Shown: positions 12,819 to 18,563 of the stretch, one piece after another
Numbering within the stretch: position 1 is the first letter of the stretch
How the letters are laid out: each line of letters starts with the position of its first letter
The notes under the pieces: generated by a model
Seen by the model: only the letters and a program-made list of their open reading frames with translations
What the model was told of the DNA's origin: nothing
Databases searched by the model: none
Source: JBMOLK01 sp049325575
GTDB taxonomy: Bacteria > Bacillota > Clostridia > Acetivibrionales > Acetivibrionaceae
DNA length: 18,563 bases
Assembly (NCBI GenBank): GCA_049325575.1
Contig: JBMOLK010000066.1
Span: forward strand, 1-18,563
Direction of reading: 5' to 3'
Made by a program: the position numbers and the translations under genes

Positions 12819-13559
12819 ATGCTTAATACAATTATACTTGCAGGATCACAGTCTAACGATAACTGGAGCGGTTTAAACAATAAAGGTTTAATTCCTATTA
12901 ATGGAAAGATAATAATTGAATATGTTATTGATGCTCTAAGAAAATCCAATGACATAGGGAAAATAGTTGTTGTCGGACCCAAAAAGGATTTGGAGCTACC
13001 TCTTAAAGATAAGGTTGACAGTATAGTAGATTCAAATGGGTCTATAGTTGAAAACTTGGTAAAGGGCATCAAACACCTTCACGAAGATTCTTATGTGTTG
13101 GTATGTACCTCTGATATACCTCTTGTAACTCCGGAGGCAATAGAAGACTTTGTCAATAAGTCAAAGACTTCAGGTGCCGATGTTTGCTATCCCATTGTAG
13201 AAAAGAAGGTTAATATTTTAAAGTATCCGGAGATAGAGAGGACTTATGTCAGGATGAAAGAGGGTACTTTTACGGGAGGAAACATGTTTTATGTTAACCC
13301 TGGAATTGTTGAACCGGCTTTGTCGTTCATAGAGAAACTTGTAAACTATAGAAAGGACCCCGTCAAGATGGCCAAAGTATTTGGTGTAGGCTTTGTTTTC
13401 CAATTGATTACAGGTATTCTAACTATAAGCCGCGTTGAAAAAAAGGTATCCGATCTTTTAGGTATTAAGGCAAAGTGCATAATTACAGAGCATCCTGAGA
13501 TTGGTAATGATATTGATAAACCAAGTGATGTTATAGCAATAACGGCTCATCTAAGTTGA
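12819..13559 (+). CDS. MobA-like nucleotidyltransferase (NTP transferase) family protein
   Basis: A 246-residue protein with an N-terminal Rossmann-like NTP-transferase domain: NTIILAGS (3-10), a conserved Lys22 in NNKGLIPINGK, IIEYVIDAL, and VLVCTSDIPLVTPEAI with Asp99 at the metal/nucleotide-binding DxP position. The usual LAGG-x-S-x-RMG loop is altered to LAGSQSNDNWSGLNNK, which lacks the second Gly and the Arg. Such enzymes join a nucleotide to a cofactor or sugar; the substrate cannot be assigned. The C-terminal 80 residues (GGNMFYVNPGIVEPAL onward) are family-specific. It lies 57 nt after the GntR gene on the same strand, so it may be in the same operon as ispE. The ribosome site AAGAAGG is 10 nt before ATG. 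A hairpin (13573-13605) ends the unit. Confidence 0.85.
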   Translation: MLNTIILAGSQSNDNWSGLNNKGLIPINGKIIIEYVIDALRKSNDIGKIVVVGPKKDLELPLKDKVDSIVDSNGSIVENLVKGIKHLHEDSYVLVCTSDIPLVTPEAIEDFVNKSKTSGADVCYPIVEKKVNILKYPEIERTYVRMKEGTFTGGNMFYVNPGIVEPALSFIEKLVNYRKDPVKMAKVFGVGFVFQLITGILTISRVEKKVSDLLGIKAKCIITEHPEIGNDIDKPSDVIAITAHLS

Positions 13560-13572
13560 AAATTATTTAAAT

Positions 13573-13605
13573 AAAAGCTTAGGGGCATTGAGCCCCACCG
13601 CTTTT
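13573..13605 (+). terminator. Terminator after the nucleotidyltransferase gene
   Basis: AAAAGC and GGGGC pair with GCCCC and GCTTTT, with a 3x3 internal loop (TTA/ACC) and a 5-nt loop. It lies between convergent genes and could work in both directions, since the stem ends in A4 on one side and T4 on the other. Confidence 0.75.
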
Positions 13606-13652
13606 GATCAGATAAATTTCGTAAATGAATCCAATAAAGGTCTATAAAATAA

Positions 13653-13859
13653 CTAAATTATTTCATAACCCATTGCAGATATATGTTTTTTAATTTCCTG
13701 AGGGTTGATATCAGTAGGATTATATTCAACTTTTACCTGCTGGCTTTTAAGGTCTATAGATACATCCTGTATACCTTTCATGTCTTTTACACTTTCTTGT
13801 ATCTTATTCGAACAGGCACTGCATGAAATTGACGGAACATTAAAATTTGCTGTTTCCAT
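13653..13859 (-). CDS. Small heavy-metal-associated (HMA) domain protein, CopZ-like
   Basis: A 68-residue single-domain protein with the HMA beta-alpha-beta-beta-alpha-beta pattern: NFNVPSISCSACSNKIQESV, DVSIDLKSQQVKVEYNP, EIKKHISAMGYEI. Cys13 and Cys16 form the metal-binding C-x-x-C, in SCSAC rather than the usual GMTCxxC. The family carries Cu(I) or similar soft metals to P-type ATPases. There is no CopA or CsoR neighbour here, so the metal and partner are unknown. The ATG is preceded by TAAGGAGG, a strong ribosome site. Convergent with the nucleotidyltransferase gene. It could serve another thiol-metal role. Confidence 0.9.
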   Translation of the reverse strand: METANFNVPSISCSACSNKIQESVKDMKGIQDVSIDLKSQQVKVEYNPTDINPQEIKKHISAMGYEII

Positions 13860-14261
13860 AAAAACCTCCTTAGTTGTCTTTTAAATAGAATCTCATATAG
13901 CAAGAAAACTATAATAATTAGGATTTCAAAGAAGAAATTATTTATTCTTTTTTTTATTAGCCGATATTTTTTATACAAAGCTAAAATCAAATAAATACTA
14001 TTACATATTTGCATATATTGGAAAGATCTAGTATGGTTTAATTGGTTTAACCTGTTTTTTTAGGGTAAATATAATAAAGTGCCATCTAGCGTAAATCATT
14101 TCCAGTCTATAAGGCACTATTGTCCCAACACCTTTAACGGGTGCACTCCTTGGGTACGAGTTTTATCATAAATATTGAAATCAAGTACCGGTGTTCATAA
14201 CTTGCACAAAACCCTAAGTAACTTATAGAGTAGGGATTTATATATAAACGGGGATGAACAA
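13860..14261. other. 402-bp intergenic region with a GC-richer structured segment
   Basis: No gene is credible. Bases 13860-14070 are AT-rich and probably hold the HMA gene promoter and untranslated sequence. Bases 14076-14195 are less AT-rich and rich in self-complementary pieces: AGTGCC/GGCACT (14078-14083 with 14113-14118), CACC/GGTG (14129-14143), ACTC/GAGT (14145-14161) and GGTAC/GTACC (14153-14157 with 14185-14189). This could be a leader RNA of the 14262 operon. A weak promoter candidate, TTGCAC-16-TATAGA, lies just upstream of that gene. Confidence 0.4.
14076..14195 (+). ncRNA. Possible structured leader RNA of the chemosensory operon
   Basis: Several short complementary segments lie within 120 nt in an otherwise AT-rich gap, including a 6-bp outer stem enclosing TAG/CTA and AAAT/ATTT pairs. 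I do not recognise a known riboswitch (c-di-GMP-I, c-di-GMP-II, THF and preQ1 consensus parts are absent). Strand and extent are uncertain. Confidence 0.2.
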
Positions 14262-14672
14262 ATGAAGACATATAGTATTGAATTCAAATCGACTTTCAAA
14301 GAGGCTGGTTTTGCTACAGAGAAGATTCTGGACTTTATCCAAACCGAAGGTGAAATATCAGATAAAGAGAAGTTATTCAGTATAAACCTTGCGTTAAGGG
14401 AGCTTTTCGCAAACGCTGTAGAGCATGGTAACAGGATGGATGCCAATAAGAGGGTTATTTGTGAAGCCTGCATTTCTCGTGATGAATTCTTTATTCATAT
14501 ATTTGACGAGGGAGAAGGCTTTGAGCTTAGCAGCTGCAGAAAGAAGGCTAGGCTCCAAGGGGTGTTAAGTCAGAGGGGAAGAGGGATATATATTATTGAA
14601 ACGTTGGGGTTCCACATTATGGTAAACAAAAATCATGTTATGGTTAGATTCAAATTGGACGAAATAAAATAA
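14262..14672 (+). CDS. RsbW/SpoIIAB-like ATP-binding protein (HATPase_c_2)
   Basis: A 136-residue cytoplasmic protein of the GHKL ATPase superfamily in the compact anti-sigma/serine-kinase form. The N box is NLALRELFANAVEHGN (42-57) with Glu47 and Asn51, the G1 box is FDEGEGF (81-87), and the G2 box is SQRGRGIYII (103-112). Family members bind a sigma factor or phosphorylate a STAS partner on serine. A STAS protein follows 90 nt downstream and cheA after that, suggesting a partner-switching module beside a chemosensory kinase. No sigma factor gene is present in the window. Start: GGGGATGA ends 5 nt before ATG; an overlapping ATG stops after two codons. It could act as a stand-alone kinase rather than an anti-sigma factor. 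Confidence 0.9.
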   Translation: MKTYSIEFKSTFKEAGFATEKILDFIQTEGEISDKEKLFSINLALRELFANAVEHGNRMDANKRVICEACISRDEFFIHIFDEGEGFELSSCRKKARLQGVLSQRGRGIYIIETLGFHIMVNKNHVMVRFKLDEIK

Positions 14673-14762
14673 GAAAAATTTCAAAATAGAAATATACGTG
14701 TCAATTTATATAAATATCCAGATCAGAATTTATAAACTCTTTCACAGGAAGGGGATAAGGTC

Positions 14763-15071
14763 TTGAATAAGCTATTAAGTGATAAAACGCTGGTTTTGCA
14801 GCCAGTAACAGAATTAACAGCAGACAGGGTAAGGGACTTGGTTGAAAAGGCAAAACAATTTATTGATGATAAAGATGATTTTTTTGAAGTTGTTCTGGAT
14901 ATAAGAAATGTAAAAATAATTGATTCTACAGGTATTTCGTTTGTTGTAGGTCTATATAAAAGTGTAAAAAAGCTGGAAAAAGGATTTAGAATTGAGGGAG
15001 TTTGCACCGATATACAAAAGCTTTTTAATGTGATGAAGCTGGATGAAGTTTTTAAAATCAATACACTCTAA
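14763..15071 (+). CDS. STAS domain (anti-anti-sigma factor-like) protein
   Basis: A 102-residue single-domain protein. The signature VKIIDSTGISFVVGLYKSVK (50-69) matches STAS antagonists such as SpoIIAA/RsbV, with Ser55 as the expected phosphorylation site. The family is controlled by reversible serine phosphorylation by an RsbW-like kinase, here presumably the 14262 product. The start is TTG at 14763, chosen because AGGAAGGGG lies 8 nt upstream and no ATG fits. The stop codon is immediately followed by the structured repeat at 15072, and cheA begins 124 nt later. In chemosensory operons STAS proteins are sometimes the output, so a link to CheA signalling is plausible but inferred. Confidence 0.9.
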   Translation: MNKLLSDKTLVLQPVTELTADRVRDLVEKAKQFIDDKDDFFEVVLDIRNVKIIDSTGISFVVGLYKSVKKLEKGFRIEGVCTDIQKLFNVMKLDEVFKINTL

Positions 15072-15170
15072 AGAGATCGAACTGTAAAAGTAGAAGACTT
15101 GATGAGCAAGCCATTTGAGTCAAATAGGCTTAAGCGAATCATATGTTTATCTTCAAAGTTCGCTATCTCT
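15072..15170 (+). repeat. Structured dispersed repeat, long copy, between STAS and cheA
   Basis: A 99-nt element that aligns with 7623-7682 (minus) over two blocks, 15072-15094 and 15134-15170 (51/60 identities), separated by a 39-nt insert. The outer stem AGAGAT/ATCTCT is kept in both copies. Here the next stem is CGAACT/AGTTCG (15078-15083 with 15157-15162). The insert forms its own hairpin: AAGCC/GGCTT and TTTGA/TCAAA around one base. It starts one base after the STAS stop codon and ends 25 nt before the cheA ATG. Confidence 0.8.
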
Positions 15171-15195
15171 AATATGGATTACAGGGGTGAAATCA

Positions 15196-18159
15196 ATGCT
15201 TCAGAATCAGGAATTTATACAGGAGTTTGTAGATGAGGCCAGAACCCATGTGGATAATGTTGAAGCAGGGTTAATTAAGATAGACGATAGTGAAGCAGAT
15301 AATGAAACTATTAACAACCTGTTTCGCGCGGTACATAGTATAAAGGGAACGGCAGGATTCTTTGGATTAAAAAATATAGTTGAATTATCTCATTCCATGG
15401 AGAATGTTTTAGGAGAACTTAGAAACCAAAGCCTCAGTATTAGCAGGCATATTGTAGATGCACTTCTTGAAGCAAACGACTGTCTTAAGTCGATGATTGA
15501 AGATGTCAATAATAGTGAGAATACTGATATAAGAAGCTATAGCATTAAGTTGCTAAAAATCCTGGAAAGAAATGAAGAGGATAATAAGGCCGCAAATAAG
15601 AGTAAAGACATAACGTCATCAAGCTCTGATGATAAAAAGGGCGAAATGTTTAATAGTGAAGCAAACCTGTTAAACGAAGGAATAAGACATGGGCATAAGC
15701 TCTACAAGATACAGCTAAGCTTGAGAGAGGACCTTGATGGTAATAATATTACTCCAATTCAGTTCTTTAAAAATATCCAATCTATAGGAAATATTATAGA
15801 GTCCTATACAGATATCCAGAATATAGACAGTCTTGACGAATGCCTTAATACGGATATTGTTTTTACTTTTTTGTTTACTACAGTTCTTGAGAAAAAACTA
15901 TTACCCCTTGCAATTAATGTCCCTGAAGAGCGTATTTTGGAGATTGATATAAACACTGACATCGGCGAGTTTTCCAAGCTTGTCAGGGATAATTCCTTGC
16001 CCGCCAGGTCCAAAGAACCTGATAACTTAACTGATGAAGAGGCAAAGGATATACAGCGTAAGAACAGCCAAAGCATGGTACTGGAAGATACTATTAGAGT
16101 CAATGTTTCCCTGCTGAATGCCCTTTTGAATCTTGCCAGTGAAATGGTTTTAGGCAGAAATCAGCTGCTTCGCGTACTGGAAGAACACCGAAAAAAAATA
16201 CCAGGAATAGATCATATACTTCAGAATATTGACCATATTACTACTGAACTTCAGGAAAAGATAATGCAGACAAGAATGCAGCCTGTTGCAAATGTATTCA
16301 ATAAGTTTCCAAGAATAATTCGTGACCTGTCAAATAAGATGGGTAAGGAGATAGAACTAAAACTGGAAGGGGTAGAGGTGGAGCTGGATAAGTCCATCAT
16401 TGAAGCGCTGGGTGACCCGCTTACCCACCTTGTGAGAAATGCAGCTGATCATGGATTGGAGACTCCCGATAAAAGAGAACTGCTGGGTAAGCCAAGGACT
16501 GGAACTATAGAGCTTAAAGCTTATCATGAAGGCGGCTATGTAAACATTGACATTAAAGATAATGGAGCGGGCATCAATGTGGAAAAGCTTAGGGAAAAAG
16601 CTGTTGAGCGAGGTATTATCAGTAGAGCCGATACAGAAACAATGGGGGAACAGGAAAGCCTTCAACTGATCTTCAAGCCTGGTTTTTCTACAGCAGAAAA
16701 AGTAACCGACGTCTCAGGCAGGGGAGTTGGGATGGACGTAGTGAAGACCAATATAGAGAAATTGGGAGGGTCTATTGAAATTTTTACAAAAGTTGGAGAG
16801 GGTACAACCATAAGATTGATGCTTCCACTTACCCTTGCAATAATTCCTTCGCTCATTGTGGAGGTTGAAGGACAAAAGTTTGCGCTTCCTCAAGTTAACC
16901 TGCAGGAAATAGTTCGAATAAAACCTGACGATAAGGTAAGAAGAATTGAATTTTTACATAATTCCGAAGTATTAAGACTAAGGGGAAAGCTTCTGCCTAT
17001 AGTTCACCTGTCAGATGTTCTTGGGATTGAGGGGGCATCTGTACACACGCCAAACCATGCATCTAATGTTATCAGAGTACTGGTGCTTAAAATAGGCTCA
17101 AAAAGGTTTGGTATAGCTGTTGATTCCATACATGAAAGTGAGGAGATCCTGGTAAAACCGCTTCCAAAGTTTGTTAAGGACTGCAGATGTTATTCAGGCG
17201 TTACAATTATGGGAGATGGTAAAACAGCTATGATACTTGATGTTGAGGGAATAATTGAAAAAGCAGGATTGAAGTTTACAGAGACAGAAACCGAAAATAC
17301 AAAAAGAGGTTTGGAGGTTTCAGACGAAGATACAAGAGAACAGCAAAGCCTTCTTTTGTTTAAGTGCTCAGGAACTGAAACTTTTGCAATAGATCTGCCC
17401 ATGGTATCAAGGGTAGAAGAAATTGATTCAAATTTAATAGAGAAAATCGGTGATAAAGAATATATCAAATTCAGAGGCGATACATTAAGAGTCATAAGGC
17501 CGGAAAACTATCTTCCTGCCAGCAGTGTAGACAGTAATGCTAAAAAGCTGTATGTTATAATACCAAAACTTGTAAAGTATCCTATAGGCATTATTATTGA
17601 GAAAATATATGATACCGTTCAAACGTCTGTGAAGCTAAAACAGGATGATTTAAAAGCTAAAGGGATTATTGGATCTACAATCATAAACAACCGGATAGTT
17701 CTTCTTATAAATATTTATGAACTGTTCGAGTCAGCAGATCCAGACCACTACAGGGTAGATGAAAACAAGAGAATAGGAGAGAAAAGGACTGTACTTGTTG
17801 CAGAAGATACTCCTCTCTTTCAAAGGCTGGAAAAGGACTATTTGGAAACAGCGGGCTTTAATGTTCTTATGGCACCAAATGGAAAAGAAGCCCTGCAAAT
17901 CCTTCAGGAAAAAGAAGTAGATTTGGTCATAAGTGATATCCAAATGCCTGAAATGGATGGACTGGAACTCATAAAAAAAATCCGTGAAGACAAAAAACTT
18001 AGAAGTCTTCCGGTTATAGCAGTAACATCCATGGCAGGAGATTTACAAAAAAAGGCGGGCCTGGATGCCGGGTTTGACTTCTATGAATTTAAGCTTGATA
18101 GGGACAAGCTTTTGGAGAAACTGGAACTAGCCCTTAAGAAAAGGAGGAAAGCTGTTTGA
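15196..18159 (+). CDS. cheA: Hybrid chemotaxis histidine kinase CheA with two CheW domains and a receiver
   Basis: A 987-residue cytoplasmic protein. HPt domain at 1-105 (AVHSIKGTAGFFG, phospho-His47); acidic linker; P2-like domain about 166-255 (HKLYKIQLSLREDL); dimerisation 300-360 (TIRVNVSLLNALLNLASEMV); HATPase 361-545 with N box HLVRNAADHG, G1 DNGAGI and G2 GRGVGMDVV; CheW domain 1 about 547-690; CheW domain 2 about 715-848; receiver 864-983 with Glu870/Asp871, phospho-Asp914 (ISDIQMPEMDG), Thr944 and Lys966. Lys966 is followed by Leu, not the usual Pro. CheA autophosphorylates on the HPt and passes phosphate to receivers; the built-in receiver may act as a sink or target. The ATG at 15196 has GGGGTG just upstream; an extension to 15115 would translate the repeat and is rejected. 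It overlaps cheW by one base (TGATG). Confidence 0.95.
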   Translation: MLQNQEFIQEFVDEARTHVDNVEAGLIKIDDSEADNETINNLFRAVHSIKGTAGFFGLKNIVELSHSMENVLGELRNQSLSISRHIVDALLEANDCLKSMIEDVNNSENTDIRSYSIKLLKILERNEEDNKAANKSKDITSSSSDDKKGEMFNSEANLLNEGIRHGHKLYKIQLSLREDLDGNNITPIQFFKNIQSIGNIIESYTDIQNIDSLDECLNTDIVFTFLFTTVLEKKLLPLAINVPEERILEIDINTDIGEFSKLVRDNSLPARSKEPDNLTDEEAKDIQRKNSQSMVLEDTIRVNVSLLNALLNLASEMVLGRNQLLRVLEEHRKKIPGIDHILQNIDHITTELQEKIMQTRMQPVANVFNKFPRIIRDLSNKMGKEIELKLEGVEVELDKSIIEALGDPLTHLVRNAADHGLETPDKRELLGKPRTGTIELKAYHEGGYVNIDIKDNGAGINVEKLREKAVERGIISRADTETMGEQESLQLIFKPGFSTAEKVTDVSGRGVGMDVVKTNIEKLGGSIEIFTKVGEGTTIRLMLPLTLAIIPSLIVEVEGQKFALPQVNLQEIVRIKPDDKVRRIEFLHNSEVLRLRGKLLPIVHLSDVLGIEGASVHTPNHASNVIRVLVLKIGSKRFGIAVDSIHESEEILVKPLPKFVKDCRCYSGVTIMGDGKTAMILDVEGIIEKAGLKFTETETENTKRGLEVSDEDTREQQSLLLFKCSGTETFAIDLPMVSRVEEIDSNLIEKIGDKEYIKFRGDTLRVIRPENYLPASSVDSNAKKLYVIIPKLVKYPIGIIIEKIYDTVQTSVKLKQDDLKAKGIIGSTIINNRIVLLINIYELFESADPDHYRVDENKRIGEKRTVLVAEDTPLFQRLEKDYLETAGFNVLMAPNGKEALQILQEKEVDLVISDIQMPEMDGLELIKKIREDKKLRSLPVIAVTSMAGDLQKKAGLDAGFDFYEFKLDRDKLLEKLELALKKRRKAV

Positions 18160-18563
18160 TGGAAAAGGTTTTGACATTTTATCTTTGTGATGGGCTTTTT
18201 GGGATAGATATAACACTTGTAAAAGAAATCAATAGAAATGTTGAGTTTACCCCGGTGCCGGGTTCATCGCCAAATATTGAGGGACTCCTTAATCTAAGGG
18301 GGCAAATAGTTACTTTATTTAATCTTGCCAGAGTTATGGGATACAAAGAAAAAAAATGGGGCCAAAAATCCACCAGCGTTATTTTAAAGGCGGATTCAAA
18401 CGATTCAAACCATATAGGATTTCTGATAGATAAAGCCGGAGATGTTGTTGATATTGATAAGAATGAATGTGAAGCGCCACCTGCAAATGTGGGAGTTATA
18501 GAAGGTGAATTTTTGCACAGCGTTGTAAAACTTAAAGATGAACTTCTGATGATTATTGATCCT
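18159..18563 (+). CDS. cheW: CheW adaptor protein (3' end outside the window)
   Basis: The first 135 codons of a CheW-like protein: LTFYLCDGLFGIDITLVKEI (5-24), PVPGSSPNIEGLLNLRGQIV (32-51) with the conserved NLRG, LFNLARVMG, HIGFLIDKAGDVVDIDKNE and LLMIIDP. CheW couples chemoreceptors to CheA. The ATG overlaps the cheA TGA (TGATG), and AGGAGG lies 11 nt upstream inside cheA, so translation is coupled. It is truncated by the window end and not by a mutation. Confidence 0.93.
   Translation, partial: MEKVLTFYLCDGLFGIDITLVKEINRNVEFTPVPGSSPNIEGLLNLRGQIVTLFNLARVMGYKEKKWGQKSTSVILKADSNDSNHIGFLIDKAGDVVDIDKNECEAPPANVGVIEGEFLHSVVKLKDELLMIIDP

Noticed and set aside
13960..13967. GCCGATAT, a perfect sigma-D (flagellar) -10 sequence
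   Set aside because: There is no TAAA -35 at the right distance and it lies about 300 bp from the next plus-strand gene; a chance match is likely.
15115..15195. 27-codon N-terminal extension of CheA starting at TTG 15115
   Set aside because: It would translate most of the structured repeat, lacks a ribosome site and adds residues not found before the HPt domain; ATG 15196 has GGGGTG just upstream.

Overview
The window looks like a chromosomal segment of an AT-rich, endospore-forming member of the Clostridia. The gene content fits Ruminiclostridium/Clostridium cluster III relatives, but that placement is inferred from gene content and not computed. The main evidence is the sporulation set (a CotS-type coat protein, YabG, Veg and SipL), formate-tetrahydrofolate ligase, AT-rich intergenic DNA and strong AGGAGG-type ribosome sites.

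Layout. (1) About 1-2235, minus strand: a small signalling-type locus. It holds a two-HTH XRE regulator, an AgrC-like membrane sensor with no kinase domain, and a 41-residue AgrD-type cyclic-peptide precursor, followed by an intrinsic terminator. No agrB is visible. (2) 2236-5816: a 668-bp AT-rich intergenic region with repeated operator-like sequences, a small unknown protein, a GT-C type membrane glycosyltransferase and a CotS-family kinase-like coat protein. (3) 5878-7548, minus strand: fhs, with a near-consensus promoter. (4) 7805-12076: the conserved yabG-veg-sipL-ispE sporulation/isoprenoid neighbourhood, with two tandem consensus sigma-A promoters in front of veg. (5) 12084-13859: a GntR/FCD regulator, a MobA-like nucleotidyltransferase and, on the minus strand, a small heavy-metal-associated (HMA) protein. 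(6) 14262 to the window end: an RsbW/SpoIIAB-like ATP-binding protein, a STAS protein, a hybrid CheA (HPt, P2-like, kinase, two CheW domains, receiver) and a CheW cut by the window end.

How the genes fit together. YabG and SipL act in spore coat/cortex assembly, and the CotS-like protein is probably another coat component. The last four genes look like one chemosensory operon carrying a partner-switch-like pair (anti-sigma type ATPase and STAS). The AgrD-like peptide and the kinase-less sensor suggest cell-cell signalling that either relies on AgrB and a kinase encoded elsewhere or works by another route.

The most unusual signals are: the agrB-less AgrD plus kinase-less receptor locus; a structured dispersed repeat found twice (7623-7682 minus and 15072-15170 plus, 51 of 60 aligned bases identical, one copy carrying an extra 39-nt hairpin arm); and a CotS-like protein whose DFG-equivalent aspartate is asparagine.
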